NCBI GenBank assembly: GCA_033002965.1
Contig: JAURVB010014815.1
Location: forward strand, 1-64,000
Direction: 5' to 3'
DNA: 64,000 nt
Source of the DNA: Piper betle
Taxonomy: Eukaryota > Streptophyta > Magnoliopsida > Piperales > Piperaceae
Shown: positions 12,491 through 24,760 of the stretch, piece after piece
Position numbering within the stretch: the stretch's first letter is position 1
Layout: each line of letters opens with the position of its first letter
Notes under the pieces: model-generated
Databases searched by the model: none
What the model was told of the DNA's origin: nothing
The model's input: only the letters and a program-made list of their open reading frames with translations
Translations under genes and position numbers: made by a program

Positions 12491-14699
12491 TAAAGGTGTC
12501 ATCTTTTCCAGTTGTTAGGGAGTAGTAACAGCAGATTTTTTATCTTGCCTTCACATTGAACATCCAATTTTGAGCTCTTTGTGTAACATGGGGATGAATT
12601 TGTTGCAACTGAGAGCATTGTTGGAGGATAGATACAGTAGCAGAAGAAAGATTTAGCTATTAGATCATTGAAATGTGGGTGTTGGTCTTGGCCAAAAATT
12701 GGAATGTTGGGTTCATAAGATAGTAACTTTTATTAACTCTTGATTAAGGACCTTGGTTTGGGATAAGAGGTGATTGGTTTCTTCTTTGTATTCATATTAC
12801 TTGCTAGAGTGGCCTTGGCATTAAATTAGCAGTCATCCAATTATCTTAGTTTCCCTGTCATTAACATCATTTTAGTTGAGGCCTTGAAGTTTGTAGCTCT
12901 CTTATATGCCGATAAACAGGCTAGGATCTTGCGCCTTTGTTTACCTGTTTTCTGAGTAAAAAATATGAACTGCCAGTGCATGCTGCCAAACAGTCTACAG
13001 TTCTTTCTTTTCATTCCAAAAGCTTTTTATTCAATTGATTTTTTGTTATGTAGAAATACAATTCATGATTTGTTGGTTTCTGCTAAATCAACTGAAAGTA
13101 CAATTTATTACAGCGGATGCGTTTCATGCATTCATTTGGATGATCATGTTAATCTTCTCCCGGGAAAATGACGAAATTTTAAACCATTAAGATTTTATTT
13201 TTTCCCTTTTTATCAATGTAACCTTCTTTATTCAACTTTGATTCTTTTTTTGCTCCTATTATTATTATTTTGTGATGAGCAATTCTCGTGTGATGGGATA
13301 CAAGGAATGGAAGAATGGTTGGTTTATTTCGATGTGTTCAGATTATAAGCTCGCAGGACTGACCTTGGTATTAAATTGGCAGTTATCCATTTATTTTAAC
13401 TTTTTTCCCTGTTATCAACATTATTTTTCTTGGTATGATGAAGGTTTTAGTTCTATTTTTTCTTGGTAAATGCTTTGATACATTTGTTATATTGTTTTCC
13501 TGACGTATTTTGTAGAAAAAACTACAAGATTTTATTTTTCTTTCCATGTGCCATGTCAAAACGCTATTCATTACTAGTTGGTTTAGCTTAACGGAATTTC
13601 TATTTGTGCCATGCTATAAATGTGGGTAGTGGTTTCTTTGTTTCTTCTTTTTATTGTTTACCCGATAATCGATATGCCCAACAGGACAGACCAGGTTGAA
13701 TTTGATCTTAATCTGCCAACCAAAGCCGAGGTTCTTCCTATCTTCGTCAGGGATTGGTCTGAGAAAACGTGGAAGATCATCCCGGGAGTACGAGGCTTTG
13801 GTCTCGTTATAAATTATGGATGGATATTAGCTCGACCATATCCAGGGGTATAAATGAGTCAAAAAGGGTTTGTTTTGAATTTGACTTAATTTTTGGCAAG
13901 TATGTCTGAATTTATTTAAATATTTAACGAGCTTTGATGTATTATAAGTCGAGTCGAACTCATTTAAAATTTATGGTATTTGGGATTAACTCTTGTTTGG
14001 TTCGCTATGTTTTTTATTCGAGCTCGAGTCGAGTGAATGCTTGTGTTTGGCTTGTACTTGGCTTATACAAGATTAAAATTTTCTTTCTAATACTATATAA
14101 GTTCAATGACTTCAATAGTATTGACGAGCCGAGTCGAATTAAATATTTTTTCGAGTTTGAACATATTGAGTTCGAATTTCGAGTCAAGCTGAGCCAAACT
14201 CTTTAGCTCAAATTCTATTTATTGTTCAATGAGCTATTCATTTCGAGCCGAGTATTTATTCAAGTACAAAATTAACAAGCACGAATTCAAGTTGAACCGA
14301 GTCGAACATAAACTGCTTGCGAACAGGTTTGGCTTGTTTATATTCCTAGTAATAATGCATGCTAGTTTATGCATTAAAAGAGGGCACACAAATTTTTATT
14401 ATTATTTTTTCCTTGATGAGTGGATTAATAGCACACAATTTAAAATGTGATGTAGAACTTTGACAATTAAGGGCATTATGCTTGTCTTTTAGGATTGAGT
14501 CTAAAAGTTTTTTCACTTATTCAATATTTCTTTTGGTTCAAGAGGTTTATGTTAATTAATAATCATCCTTTTTGAATAATTGATTATGATACATAAAAAC
14601 AATAATTAGAGATCCATGAACATAACTAGAATTTTGCCATACTTCATAGGGTACAAAAAGGTCTTGCATTTTATTGATGAAATGTGGTCATATATTATT
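12491..14699. other. RPI 3' flank and unassigned DNA
   Basis: T-rich sequence with several near-repeats, for example two similar stretches near 12,800 and 13,360 containing GGCATTAAATTAGCAG / GGTATTAAATTGGCAG and then TTATC. This suggests an old local duplication. A 77-residue frame at 13,620-13,853 resembles nothing I know. The stretch 13,850-14,340 is rich in GAGTCGA/CGAGTC words. Confidence 0.4.
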
Positions 14700-15620
14700 A
14701 GTGCAATGATCCATTATGTATTAAGATGGTACCGATATGTCTAAAGACGGTACTATATATGTCTCTTTTGAATTCAAATAATATCTTATCTTCAATAATA
14801 ATCTAAAAATCTCTATTGTTTCAACTATAACTAATTTGTCATTACCCAAATAGATGAATATTTTATCATCATTTAGCTTTCGACAATTCAAGCAACTCTG
14901 CATTAAGACACTTATGTGAATAGTAGCACTCGAATCTAGCCACCAAGTGTGTATTTGAACTGAAGCTAAATTAATCTTAAAATATACAAAATTACGAAAT
15001 GGACTTTTATTTACACACTAAACGTGATACTTAATGCATTCCTTCTTCATATATCTAGGTTTACCATAAAAGAAACAACAAAAAGCCTGATTTTCTTCTT
15101 ATTTTTGTCTTGATAAGGACTAGCCAAGTGATCACTTTTAGCTTATTCTTGCTTCAACCTTTCTTCTCGGACACTATAAGAAATGAGTTCATTAAGAGTT
15201 TATTTGTCCTTTTGGCAATTATAATTGACCTTGAATTGACTGAATTGTATTGGAAGAGAAATTAAAACTAAATGCACGAGCAAATCCTTAGATAGCTCGA
15301 ACATTAGTGCTTTTAGTTTTGAAGCAATACTTGATATTTCTAAGATATACTCTTTTATAATTACTTTGCCTTTAAACTTTATTGAAATCAAGTTCGATAA
15401 AAACGTACTTATTTCAGCCTTATCGTTTTTTACAAAACGCTTTTCAATTTCTTTAAGAAACTCAGTGGTTGTACTAACCTTCTCACACACATCTCCCCTA
15501 AAGGTCTCTAAAATCTCACGCTTCATGATCATAAGACTCATGCAATTTGAACGTTCTCACTTCTCAATGTCCCCCTTTTTTTTTCTTCAATGGAACTTTT
15601 ATCTGTAAGAGAAGCAGATT
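14700..15620 (-). mobile_element. Copia-type gag-protease remnant
   Basis: Minus-strand reading gives a UBN2-like gag segment (15,541-15,200) with LEISSIASKLKAL and a following LVLISLPIQFSQF. Further left is the Copia protease signature TWWLDSSATIHI (around 14,940), in which the usual DSGA is DSSA. Then comes the post-protease segment with IEIFRLLLK and YIVPSL (14,903-14,721). Pieces lie in different frames with stops between, so the element is dead. No LTR could be paired with it. Confidence 0.75.
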
Positions 15621-15875
15621 ATTCTGTCCTTAACACAAAGGCAAGATCCATGCACTTTTCATTCCTTAAAATTATCTTTAAGCATTGGAACTGAATTGAT
15701 GTTAGCAAATATCATATAAGCAGATTGATTAACTAAATCTATAGAACAAAACAACATGACCATAATAAGATTAATAATTCAAATAATAGTTATTTTCATC
15801 AACAGATACCCAGCACAATATTAACATTTAGCCTTTGGACAGAAATATTAATTTGTAAATAGTACTCTCAGTGGA

Positions 15876-16215
15876 ATAATCAAATATGGATAATAAATCC
15901 TGTTAAATAATAAACCTTCCTTTGGGCTGATTTATTATTCGCATGGAAGCTTGATAATTATTTCATATTTATTATCACAAATAAATCTAAATGCAGTAAT
16001 CAAATATGGACAATAAATCTTGTCAAATAATAAACCTTCCTTTGGGCTTTTATTATCCACATAAAACCTTAATAATTATCCTATATTTATTACCACAAAT
16101 GAATATATAATTCTGTCAAATATTAAATTTCCTTTGGGCCGATTAATATTTACATGAATTAAATACCCACAACCATTTTAATATTAAAAAATAAATTAAT
16201 TTCCACAAATGATGC
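15876..16215. repeat. Three tandem AT-rich repeats of about 105-120 bp
   Basis: Each unit carries TCAAATA(A)TAAACCTTCCTTTGGGC or a close variant, followed by an ATTATTC/CACAT segment and ATTTATTACCACAAAT. The third unit is the most diverged. Such arrays occur in untranslated parts of LTR elements. The next 2.2 kb to the LTR at 18,384 has no coding sequence that I recognise. Confidence 0.75.
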
Positions 16216-18383
16216 TATTTTGGGCACATATTATAGTCTTTAATAAATTTTAAAATATTAATCATAATTAAACCATAATTTAAATTTAATTATCCCAAAT
16301 ATCATAAACTAAAAAGGTTATAAAAGTATCTTTATGAACTTAGAGCCCAAAGATAATCCCAAATTGCAAACTCCTCTTCTAGAATTTTGTTTCTATAAAG
16401 CCATATTTTCTTAAAGTTTATGAAGAACTTAGAGTATCATTATATTTAGAATAAAACGTTTAAATGTTTGATTTGTAATTCTATGTCTTAATGTGGATAA
16501 TATTTTACTATCTAATTATAGTAGTGTGTATCCTCTTTCTTTTAAAAGAATTCATGTCCTCAATTTTTGAATTGAAGGATGTGGGTACAAAGTTGAAATT
16601 CATTAGTCATAATCATTAATTATTTGAAGAAATTATTATCTATGTCATGAGAATCTTATACATAAAAGGTTCTTTAACAATTCAAATGACATTATTAAGC
16701 CCAAAGATACATAGTAGAAAAGGTAGATATCTGATTATTTGGAATATGACTCATGAAAATAAGCAATTAATTAAAAAAATTCTCATTTTTTTCTACAATT
16801 GACAACTTTGTGTATGTCATGATATATACTTGACCATATAGTCTAAGTGAGACATGTGAGCTGATATCATTAGATTCGAGTCTAACTTATTACAAGATGT
16901 GAAAGGATCTTAAGAGACATTGCAATTATTATCTTTTATACAGGGAGTGAAAGGATCTTAAAGACATTATATGTTGATTGAATTAATACTTTTAATTTGC
17001 TAGTAAGAAATCAACATATATCATTTGATCAACCATGGAGGCAGAATTTGGCTTCTCCTATAGAAGTGCAAGAAGAAGTTAGGTCATGGATGAATTATGT
17101 ATTATTTGGGGATAGTCATTCCAGTATTTTGGTTTTATGACTTTTTATTGTGACAATGAGGTTGCAATAACTTACGTTGAGTACCCTAAATAACCAAACA
17201 TATTGATATCTAATTTAATTTTATTAGAGACATTATTTACTAATGTGAAGCGAATTTGAAATACAAATTACACATCAGTCGGTTTAAATCCCATTTACAA
17301 AACCTATTTCATGTGATGTGTATGTCTCCCACATTAGGATGATGACATCAATTATATTACTATTTATATTTTAGTGTAAACATTTCTTTATAGATGAGAT
17401 TTTTTTGCTTTATCATTCCATTTGTACTAACATGATTTTCACCGGATTAGTATGTCTAATAGGTTGAATGACTCTCTCATTGAATATTCACCTCTATTGC
17501 TAGTGAGCAATGAAGGGTCTGAACATTTCTACTTCATGTCATGCATGTCGCCTTGATATGAATCAACATGAGACTATTTTTTTATAATGGTCGATATAAT
17601 ACCCACACAACTATATATCCCATAAATAGGTAGATACGATACTTTAGATAGTTATAATGTTGATGTAATTATGTTGTGTCTCAAGTTAGTTATTATTGAG
17701 TAGTGATTGGATTAAGATTTGTATCATGTTGATTATAGACATATGCTCCATTTATACGTAATACCCTTTATGACTATAGAATCTAACATATAACATGTGA
17801 ATCATACTATATGTTTTTTATCAACCATGAGGATAGTGATAGAATGATCTCTACCTTCCCACTAAATGAGATACTCAAAACAGTATTTGTTTTCTTGTAT
17901 CTTTATAATTTTAACTATATTTAAAACGATAAAATTATGTAATTTTCTTTATCTTGCTACCTTTAACCACGAGAGTTTTAGTGACAATGGGCTTATTTGA
18001 GAAAGTCATTATTGTAATCATTAAAAAGAATATGAGTGTGAAAAGAAAACTATTTGATTGAATCTAAATCTAGATTATTATTGTGCAAACGACTGGCTGC
18101 ATAATATGGATACTGGGAAGTAAGTAATTTCTATATATTGAGGGATGCTAAAGACTTTACCAATAGGCTAAGGGACAACGAGTAACTAAAAGCTCATATG
18201 ATTATCTTTAACAAGTGCATAATAGTAGCTCCATTGTGTCAATTTTCTCGCAAGTCGAACAATTTATTTTCTCTATGATCAAGCCAAATAAACATCATTA
18301 CGTATTTTGTGTGCGAGCGGGAGATTTTTGGATGCACCCATGAGTTGGTAACATGTTGCTCTCCGTATTTTATATGTGGGAGA
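16216..18383. other. AT-rich non-coding, probably LTR-element interior
   Basis: No ORF or family signature. It ends in a purine tract (ATATGTGGGAGA) directly before the LTR at 18,384, which looks like a polypurine tract. The stretch may therefore be the non-coding interior of a non-autonomous plus-strand LTR element. A short direct repeat, GTGAAAGGATCTTAA, occurs twice near 16,900 and 16,950. Confidence 0.4.
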
Positions 18384-18764
18384 TGTTAGACATTATTTTT
18401 ATTAGATGCCTAATATTTGAAGAAAAATCCCAAATTCTTTGGATTTCTTCTATTTTAAAAGATAATTCTAATTAAACCTTAATTATTATTTATGTATATT
18501 TCCTATTTATAGTAGGAGTTCATATTAAAGAAAACACATTTGTGTAAGAGTCTTATGAGTCTTATTATTATTTTTGTATAAATAAGACCTTCTAATAGAT
18601 GTAACATCAATTTCTTATGGAAGATAACGTGAGAGAAGAAAAAAGATTTTAGTGTTGCTAAACTTGTTCTTCTCTAATCTTGTAAGAAGAACTAACCTAT
18701 GATAACTTCCTCAGTCATATTTCGTTGCTAGGTACGTTTTTACAATGTTTTAATTAATTCTACA
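18384..18764 (+). repeat. Copia-like LTR, 381 bp
   Basis: Begins TGTTAGACATT and ends AATTCTACA, giving TG...CA termini. A polypurine tract precedes it, and it contains a TATA-like GTATAAATAAG (near 18,576). These features suit a 3' LTR in plus orientation. I found no partner LTR, so it may be a solo or truncated copy. Confidence 0.6.
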
Positions 18765-19882
18765 CCACCAAAACCTTAAATCAATGTAATGATGAACAGA
18801 TAAAATTCTGCACCAAAGATATCAAATTAATATAAAATATTTTATTATTCAATAAAGTTATTTATAAATTAAATTAGATTCTATCTATAATATTCATGGT
18901 GTTTGTTGCGCAGACATACATAATTGAGTCATTGGCCATTACATTTTTTTTAAGAAAACCATTTTCAAGAGTCGTTTCCACATCATTTGTATCTTCTCGA
19001 CCTTTTAACCGAGATGAAATGTCGCACATGTTCTCGTTGAATGTGACAAGCCGCCGTATTTGAAGACCAGCAGCGTAAAGTCACGATGATAAAGGCTTAA
19101 TTAAATTAAACTAAAGAAGGGTGCCTATAATTACTATATTTTAAGATTAATTTGTTATGTTCGTAGCAGACACTACTAACGCTAATTAAAGAGTTCCCTC
19201 TCAAAAATAATAAAATATAACATTGTGAGAGTTTGTTCAACGTACGAACTTTATAACGTTGTGATGGTCATCGATAAAGATTAATCATGAATTTATACTT
19301 TCGTCTCTTGTGTATAATATCTATTAGTTATTATATGCCTTTTATTAGTTAAAATACAATTCTTGAAACAAGATTGTAAGAGTTTATTATCAATTATTTA
19401 TTCATGGATTAGGCAAGATATATAAGGTGAGTTTTCTAACAAAAAATTATCAAATAGAATTGTCTTTCTTAAAAAAATGATTGAACCTATTTTTGTCAAA
19501 ACAATTTCACGCTCAAAAAATAATTTTATTCTCCTTTGTATTTATCATAAAAAAGGCATTTATGTGCATTGTTTTTACACCTGTAAATTTATTTTCCTAA
19601 AGTCCCTCTAAATTAATATTTCCTTTTAATTGTTGTAAATGTGTAACTCCCACCCTAAATGCAAGGAGGAGGTCAACGATATCTTTGTATGAATTTGACT
19701 AGAAATCTTTAATATATTTTTGGAAACATTTATTTATTAAATTTTGTAGACTCTAAAAATCTTCGGTAAACATCAACTTCAACCGTTCAACGGATGTATT
19801 TTAGATTTACGATTTGGACGGGAACAGGTCACTCCACGTGGGGAAGCGGGAGAGGGTAGTTTCGTCTATTTTTTACCACGGA
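18765..19882. other. Unassigned AT-rich DNA
   Basis: Nothing recognisable: no open frame, repeat border or RNA gene that I can support. Confidence 0.5.
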
Positions 19883-20717
19883 GATTTCAACCCGGGTTGA
19901 GAAAATCGGCCGATTTCGTGCGGAATCGGCCGATTTCAATCGGATCGGCGCGATGCCGATCCGATTTCGGGGCCGAATCGGTCGGCCCCGAATCGGTCAC
20001 TGAATCGGCCGATTTCGGCCGATTCCAACCGATTTAACTTGGAATCGGAATCGGCCGATTTAAATCGGAATCGGTTTTTATGAAATTACTAAAATACCCT
20101 AGGTATGATTTTAATTAAATTAATTAAGCATGGGTAAAATGGTAATTTGGCTTTTAAAACCCTCCCGCTTCCGCCGTCGCGCTCGCTCCGCCGCCCTCCG
20201 CTCCGCTTCCGCCGCAGCTCCGCCACGGCCGTCCGACCACGCCAGTGCTGTCCGACCATGCCGCCGCCCCGTTTCCTCCCCTGCCGTGCGTCCCCGACTC
20301 CGGGGTGGCCGCCCTCCGCTCCGCTTCCGCCGCAGCTCCACCACGGCCGTCCGACCACGCCGCCGCCCGTTTCCGCCTCTGCCGTGCGTCCCCGACTCCG
20401 GGCTCGCCGCTGGCGGGGTAGGGAGGAGGGTGGCATTCTCGTAATTAAAAGTTGACTCGAGTGTAACTCGAGTCAAAAATAATAATTAATTTATAAATAA
20501 TTTAAAAAAATCTTAAAAAATATTTAAAAATATCATAAACTATAATACACAGAATAATATCAAAATAACATCAATACCTAATTTTAATATATTTATATTA
20601 TGAATTATCAAATTATTATATATAACCGATTAAATTAATTTAGACCGATTCAACTGAACCGATTCCTGGCCGATTCAGACCGATTCCGATTCCGATTTAT
20701 GCAACCATGATTTCAAC
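19883..20717. mobile_element. Non-autonomous DNA element with 9-bp TSD (copy 1)
   Basis: A perfect direct repeat, GATTTCAAC, at 19,883-19,891 and 20,709-20,717 brackets an 817-bp element. Its ends share an imperfect inverted repeat of the form GGTTGNNNNAAATCGG. Dense copies of AATCGGCCGATT and GATTCCGATTCC lie beneath both ends. The middle (20,150-20,440) is GC-rich with two copies of a CCTCCGCTCCGCTTCCGCC segment; the ORFs on both strands are compositional and encode no transposase. The TSD length suits Mutator-like (9 bp) or, if one base matches by chance, hAT-like (8 bp) elements. It lies about 190 bp upstream of the membrane-protein pseudogene. Confidence 0.7.
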
Positions 20718-20899
20718 TCGCCCACGCCTATCCTCTTCCACCTGACCTTGTCTGGTCTCTCCACGTCGCTCCCATGTGAACCACATCTCCACTCCCTCCC
20801 GTGGCTACCAAATCCTAGCTTCCGATCCATGGCAGCACTCCTTTACATCCCCCTTGCGCCTTAGTCCGCATTCGCCTTGGCTCCTTGCTGTTTAAGCGT

Positions 20900-23800
20900 A
20901 TGGAGCTTCCTAGAGTCCTCTGTTTCCTGTTCTTCGCTCTTTTCGCACATTTTGCAGAGGTAACCGGCGTCCCTTTCGTGAAAATTTGGAAGGAAAGGAG
21001 CTTCATTAGAGGTTTGTTTCGTTTGCTCTGAATTTTCTCGATGCAGCTGTGGTTAATTGTTGCCCGTGGTTTTTAATGGAGTGGAACTTAGCTAAAGCTG
21101 TTTGTAGGTGATAACTTGTTCTTTTCCATGTATTTATTGAAATAGTGAAATTAGTTAATGTTGCCTGCTGAATGTGAACAGATGTGCTATTGCTTCGGAA
21201 ACAGGAATTTGTGTTTCGCTAGCTATATCCATACATATATAGAAAAATTCTATGCAGTGCACCATGCAGATGGAGAGGGAGGCGGCGCTTGGGGAGGATG
21301 GAGAGGAGCGGCGCGGGCGGGTCTGGGGCGGGTTTGAACAAGTCTAGGACCGGGTTTGGGGCAGTAGAATTTGGGCCGCTGGATTTCAATCCAGCAGCCC
21401 AAATTTGGCAGCACATGGTGCGCCCTCAAAAGAGGGCAGCACAAGCCCTATATATTTCTTTTCACTTATAGCAACAACCCATTTTCTCAAGATTGCATAT
21501 CCTATATATAGAGAAGCTTACACCTTTAGTAGGGGTGCTTACTCTTTAGGAGGTCGTGACCTCTAGTGAATACTTGTATCTATTTATCAAAGGACACGAC
21601 CACCAGTAATGTACCCTTTTCATACGACCACCAATTTGATAAAAGTACCAATTTATGAAAGGTTGTGACTAAGACTATTCAAAATGGAGCCCACATGAGA
21701 TCGCAATCTCCAACAAATTTGTTGACTAATCCTTTGTGTTCTGATTTAATGCTTGATTAACTTTTTAGTAAAAAGTGTTGACAAATAAGTGGGTTAGGGA
21801 GTGATATGTGGGTGTTTGTTTACGTGTTGCTTAGGGGAGGACAATTCGGAGCCATTGGAAAAGGGTCTCTTGCAATTTGATCCCCTGAATGGAGGGGCCA
21901 CACATTCTGTGGCCCTTGAACTCAAGTTTAGCTGGTTCTGTCAGCAAAGCAAACTAGAAGAGCTGACATATTGAATGATTTCAGGCGTTATCGAGAAGGC
22001 TGGGACATCACCCACAGACATTACTGGGCTGTAAGTTACTGACGGACCTTCTTTAGTTGCTAATTTAATGTTAGAAATAACATTTTGCTAAAAAGTAAAT
22101 GATTTTTTGTTATGGCTGGTAATGGCAAAAATAAAAATGTAAAAAAAAGAGAAAAGAAAAGAAAAGGAAAAAAAGAAGAAAAGAAAGGAAGAAGTTAAGG
22201 GCTTACAGTGTTTACCGCCTCTCCTTTCCCTGAAATGTACTTGCTAGCCTTGTTGGTGACGTTTGCAAGAAAATAAGTTAGGAAATCATGAAGGGTTCAT
22301 GACTCCAGACATTTTACAATATTGTGTGCAAAAGAGTATCTTTACATTATATTTATTTGTTTATTTTTCAGTTTAACAAAACCATGAATGTAATATCTAC
22401 TTAGGGAATTTAATATTCTAGTGACTAATCCTAATGACAACCATTTCTGCATGTCACTTGTTTAGAAGGGTGATAACAAAAATTCAGTTTTAAGAGCGAA
22501 AGAAAGCAATTAGCTGAATAGAGAAGCAGTTAATTGACCAATGTCAACATCATATTGAATTACATTTCAATCAATTTAATGCAAGTGTGAATAATGAATC
22601 TTTTTTTCTTCCAAAATGTGAATAATGAATCTTTACTTGTATAGCTCATTCTCAAGTTGTTCTGGCACTTGGGCATTAATGAGCTTATTGCATTTATAAG
22701 ACATGTACCTTATAGCTGTATCTTTGTCATTGTACACATTTAATATCACCTATTCTGTTTCTACAAAGTAATGTATTTCTCTAAAAGACCAAAGTTGGAA
22801 TTCTCATATTGACTACTGTTTATTGTAGTCTGTTGCATTTACAGGTGCTGCAGGATTCATTCTTTCTGCCATGTGGTTCATTTGTTTTGCTGTAGTCTTG
22901 GTGATGCATCGCTGTTGTGGATGGGGAATAAACATTATGGGCGGGAAATCCCATCTTTTCTGGAAGATCTTCCTTTTCTTACTTCTTCTCTTCACATGTG
23001 CTGCAGCGTAATAGCTCAACCAGTTTAATGCTTGAACTTCTTCTATTGTTACTATTTTTCTGTATTCAAATATTTATTGTGAAATCTGTTCAATTATATG
23101 CATGCTGTGCAAGTGTATATTTGCTTACCCCTTTTTGGTGGGATGGCCTCTTTTCTCAATCCGTGTTGCTGGTCTTCTTTGCTTTATCTCTTCTGTTTTC
23201 TTTGCAACTTTTGATTGCAGAATTGGGTGTATTCTTCTTTCTGTGGGGCGAGTCATTTTCATGGAGAAGTGTCGCGAACCTTAAAACTTTGTTGTCAGTC
23301 AATCAAATTTAACTGTTCATTCTTTCTTCAGAAGACCAAGCTAAAATTGATAGACTAAATGTTGACTTGGATAAAGCAGCAAATGTACTGTCAGAGAAGA
23401 CCTATGAAAACTCAGCCTGAATAAAGAAGGCACTGGATGCAGTGTCTGGTGTGTCAAAGTCTTAGCCTTTAATTGCTGAGATATTTCTATTGGGATGTTA
23501 ATTGCCAATTCATCTTGCTGTCCAGGCGGTCTACCCTAATATGCATTGCAGCTATAATGCTGCTGCTAGCCATAATTGGTTTTGGTAATGCTTTTTTATT
23601 TTCATTTCCATCCCATTATAGCCTTGTGTGGAAGACAAAACTAATTGGTTTCTTTGTATGTTTCAGGACTTACCTTACTTGATCACCAGCATGCAATATA
23701 TATGTAAGCAATAACTTTTTATGGACAAAATGCCCACATTTTGGTCTGCTGCTTTCTGGCACTCATTTTGAAGGTCATATATTTGCAGATTTATACTTAG

Positions 23801-24760
23801 TGGTTGGCTACTTGTGGCTGTCACCTTTATTCTATGTGGAGGTTTTGTGATACTAGAGAAGTAAGTTGTTGAATATGTTAACCAATTACGTTGACTTATA
23901 TTCTTTACGCAGGAGTTTATTAGCATTAGATAGTCATCTTTGAGGCATTCATCTCTCTTCCTCATGGTTATCGTTCATCAAATTTCCTAATTAAAACTGC
24001 TATTTTGTAAACTGTATGCTATGTTTCCCCTTTCCAGTGTTGTTTCAGACACCTGTTTAGCGATGGATGAATGGGTTGATCATCCTCAACCCGAATCAGC
24101 TCTCAGTAATATTCTTCCCTGTGTCGATGAAAGGACTACAAACGAAACTTTATGTCAAAGTAAAAAAGTGACCAGTGAGCTTGTAGATGTTGTCAATACG
24201 GCAATTGCAAACTCAAATTCACCACAATCATCAGCTTCTTACTTTTACAACTAGTCAGGTCCATTGATGCCTTCTATTTGTAACCCTTTTGATTCTCAAT
24301 TGAACGACAGATAGTGTCAAGAATCTTCGGAGGTGTCTTTTTCTAGCGCACCTACTGTAAGTATGAAAATCTAGCGTAATACAATTGCAATCTTTAAATT
24401 ATACAGGTCGTTTTTTAAAAAAAGAAGGCAAATTCTTATGCTTCTATGCTTCATATACATTCTATACTTAATATTTTCAGCAATTCTGTGATTGCTGCAG
24501 TAACAATTTTCTTCACTTTTACTATACTCCCTTTGTTCTAAGCCTCCAAGACTGCAATTTTGTTCGGAGTACATTTACGACGATCACATTATCACATTAC
24601 TCACGACTGGGCAATGATCTCTAGATGGTGAATGTAGGCTTCGCTCTTATCTCTGTTGTGGTTCTGCTATGCCTTATCCTATGGGTCCTCCATGCAAACC
24701 GCCCTCAAGAGAGGAAGGAAACGTTCGCACAGCAAGTACCTGTCGGGAAAAAACCTAATC
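20900..24760 (+). pseudogene. Plant multi-span membrane protein gene, decayed
   Basis: At least nine exons can be followed. Exon 1 (20,900-20,959) is a signal peptide, MELPRVLCFLFFALFAHFAE. Exon 2 (21,840-22,030) contains QTRRADILNDF, then GWDITHRHYWA. Exon 3 (22,829-23,007) starts SVAFTGAAGF and has two hydrophobic spans. Exon 4 starts at 23,221 (IGCILLSVG). A coiled segment, KIDRLNVDLDKAANVLSEKT, is near 23,345-23,405. Then come membrane exons at 23,526-23,584, 23,667-23,703 and 23,789-23,860 (GWLLVAVTFILCGGF), and a Cys-containing extracellular exon (24,038-24,356). A final span lies near 24,625-24,700. The order matches Arabidopsis transmembrane proteins annotated plasma-membrane-fusion-protein-like (At2g12400/At1g71110 type, named from memory). 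Damage: apparent 1-base shifts in exons 2 and 4, a missing stretch before 23,340, and stops TGA 23,418, TAG 24,252 and TAG 24,312. Function of the family is not well established. Confidence 0.75.
21243..21465. mobile_element. Small GC-rich hairpin element (D) in an intron
   Basis: A roughly 220-bp insert between TATATAG (left) and TATATATTT (right), in the first intron of the membrane-protein pseudogene. It contains a near-perfect palindrome, AATTTGGGCCGCTGGATT facing AATCCAGCAGCCCAAATT (21,368-21,405), an outer hairpin GCCCTCAAAAGAGGGC near 21,422-21,437, and a GC-rich half (21,270-21,350). Terminal words GCACCATG occur in inverted orientation at the two ends. The layout parallels elements A and B at 3.8-5.6 kb, in reduced form. 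Confidence 0.5.

Noticed and set aside
13620..13853. 77-residue ORF with a hydrophobic start
   Set aside because: Could be an exon remnant, but nothing before or after it supports a gene.
20089..20476. ORFs over 100 residues on both strands
   Set aside because: They lie within the GC-rich core of a non-autonomous DNA element, and no transposase motif is seen.
24021..24254. Stand-alone 77-residue ORF
   Set aside because: It is one exon of the membrane-protein pseudogene, ended by a stop where I expect Gln.
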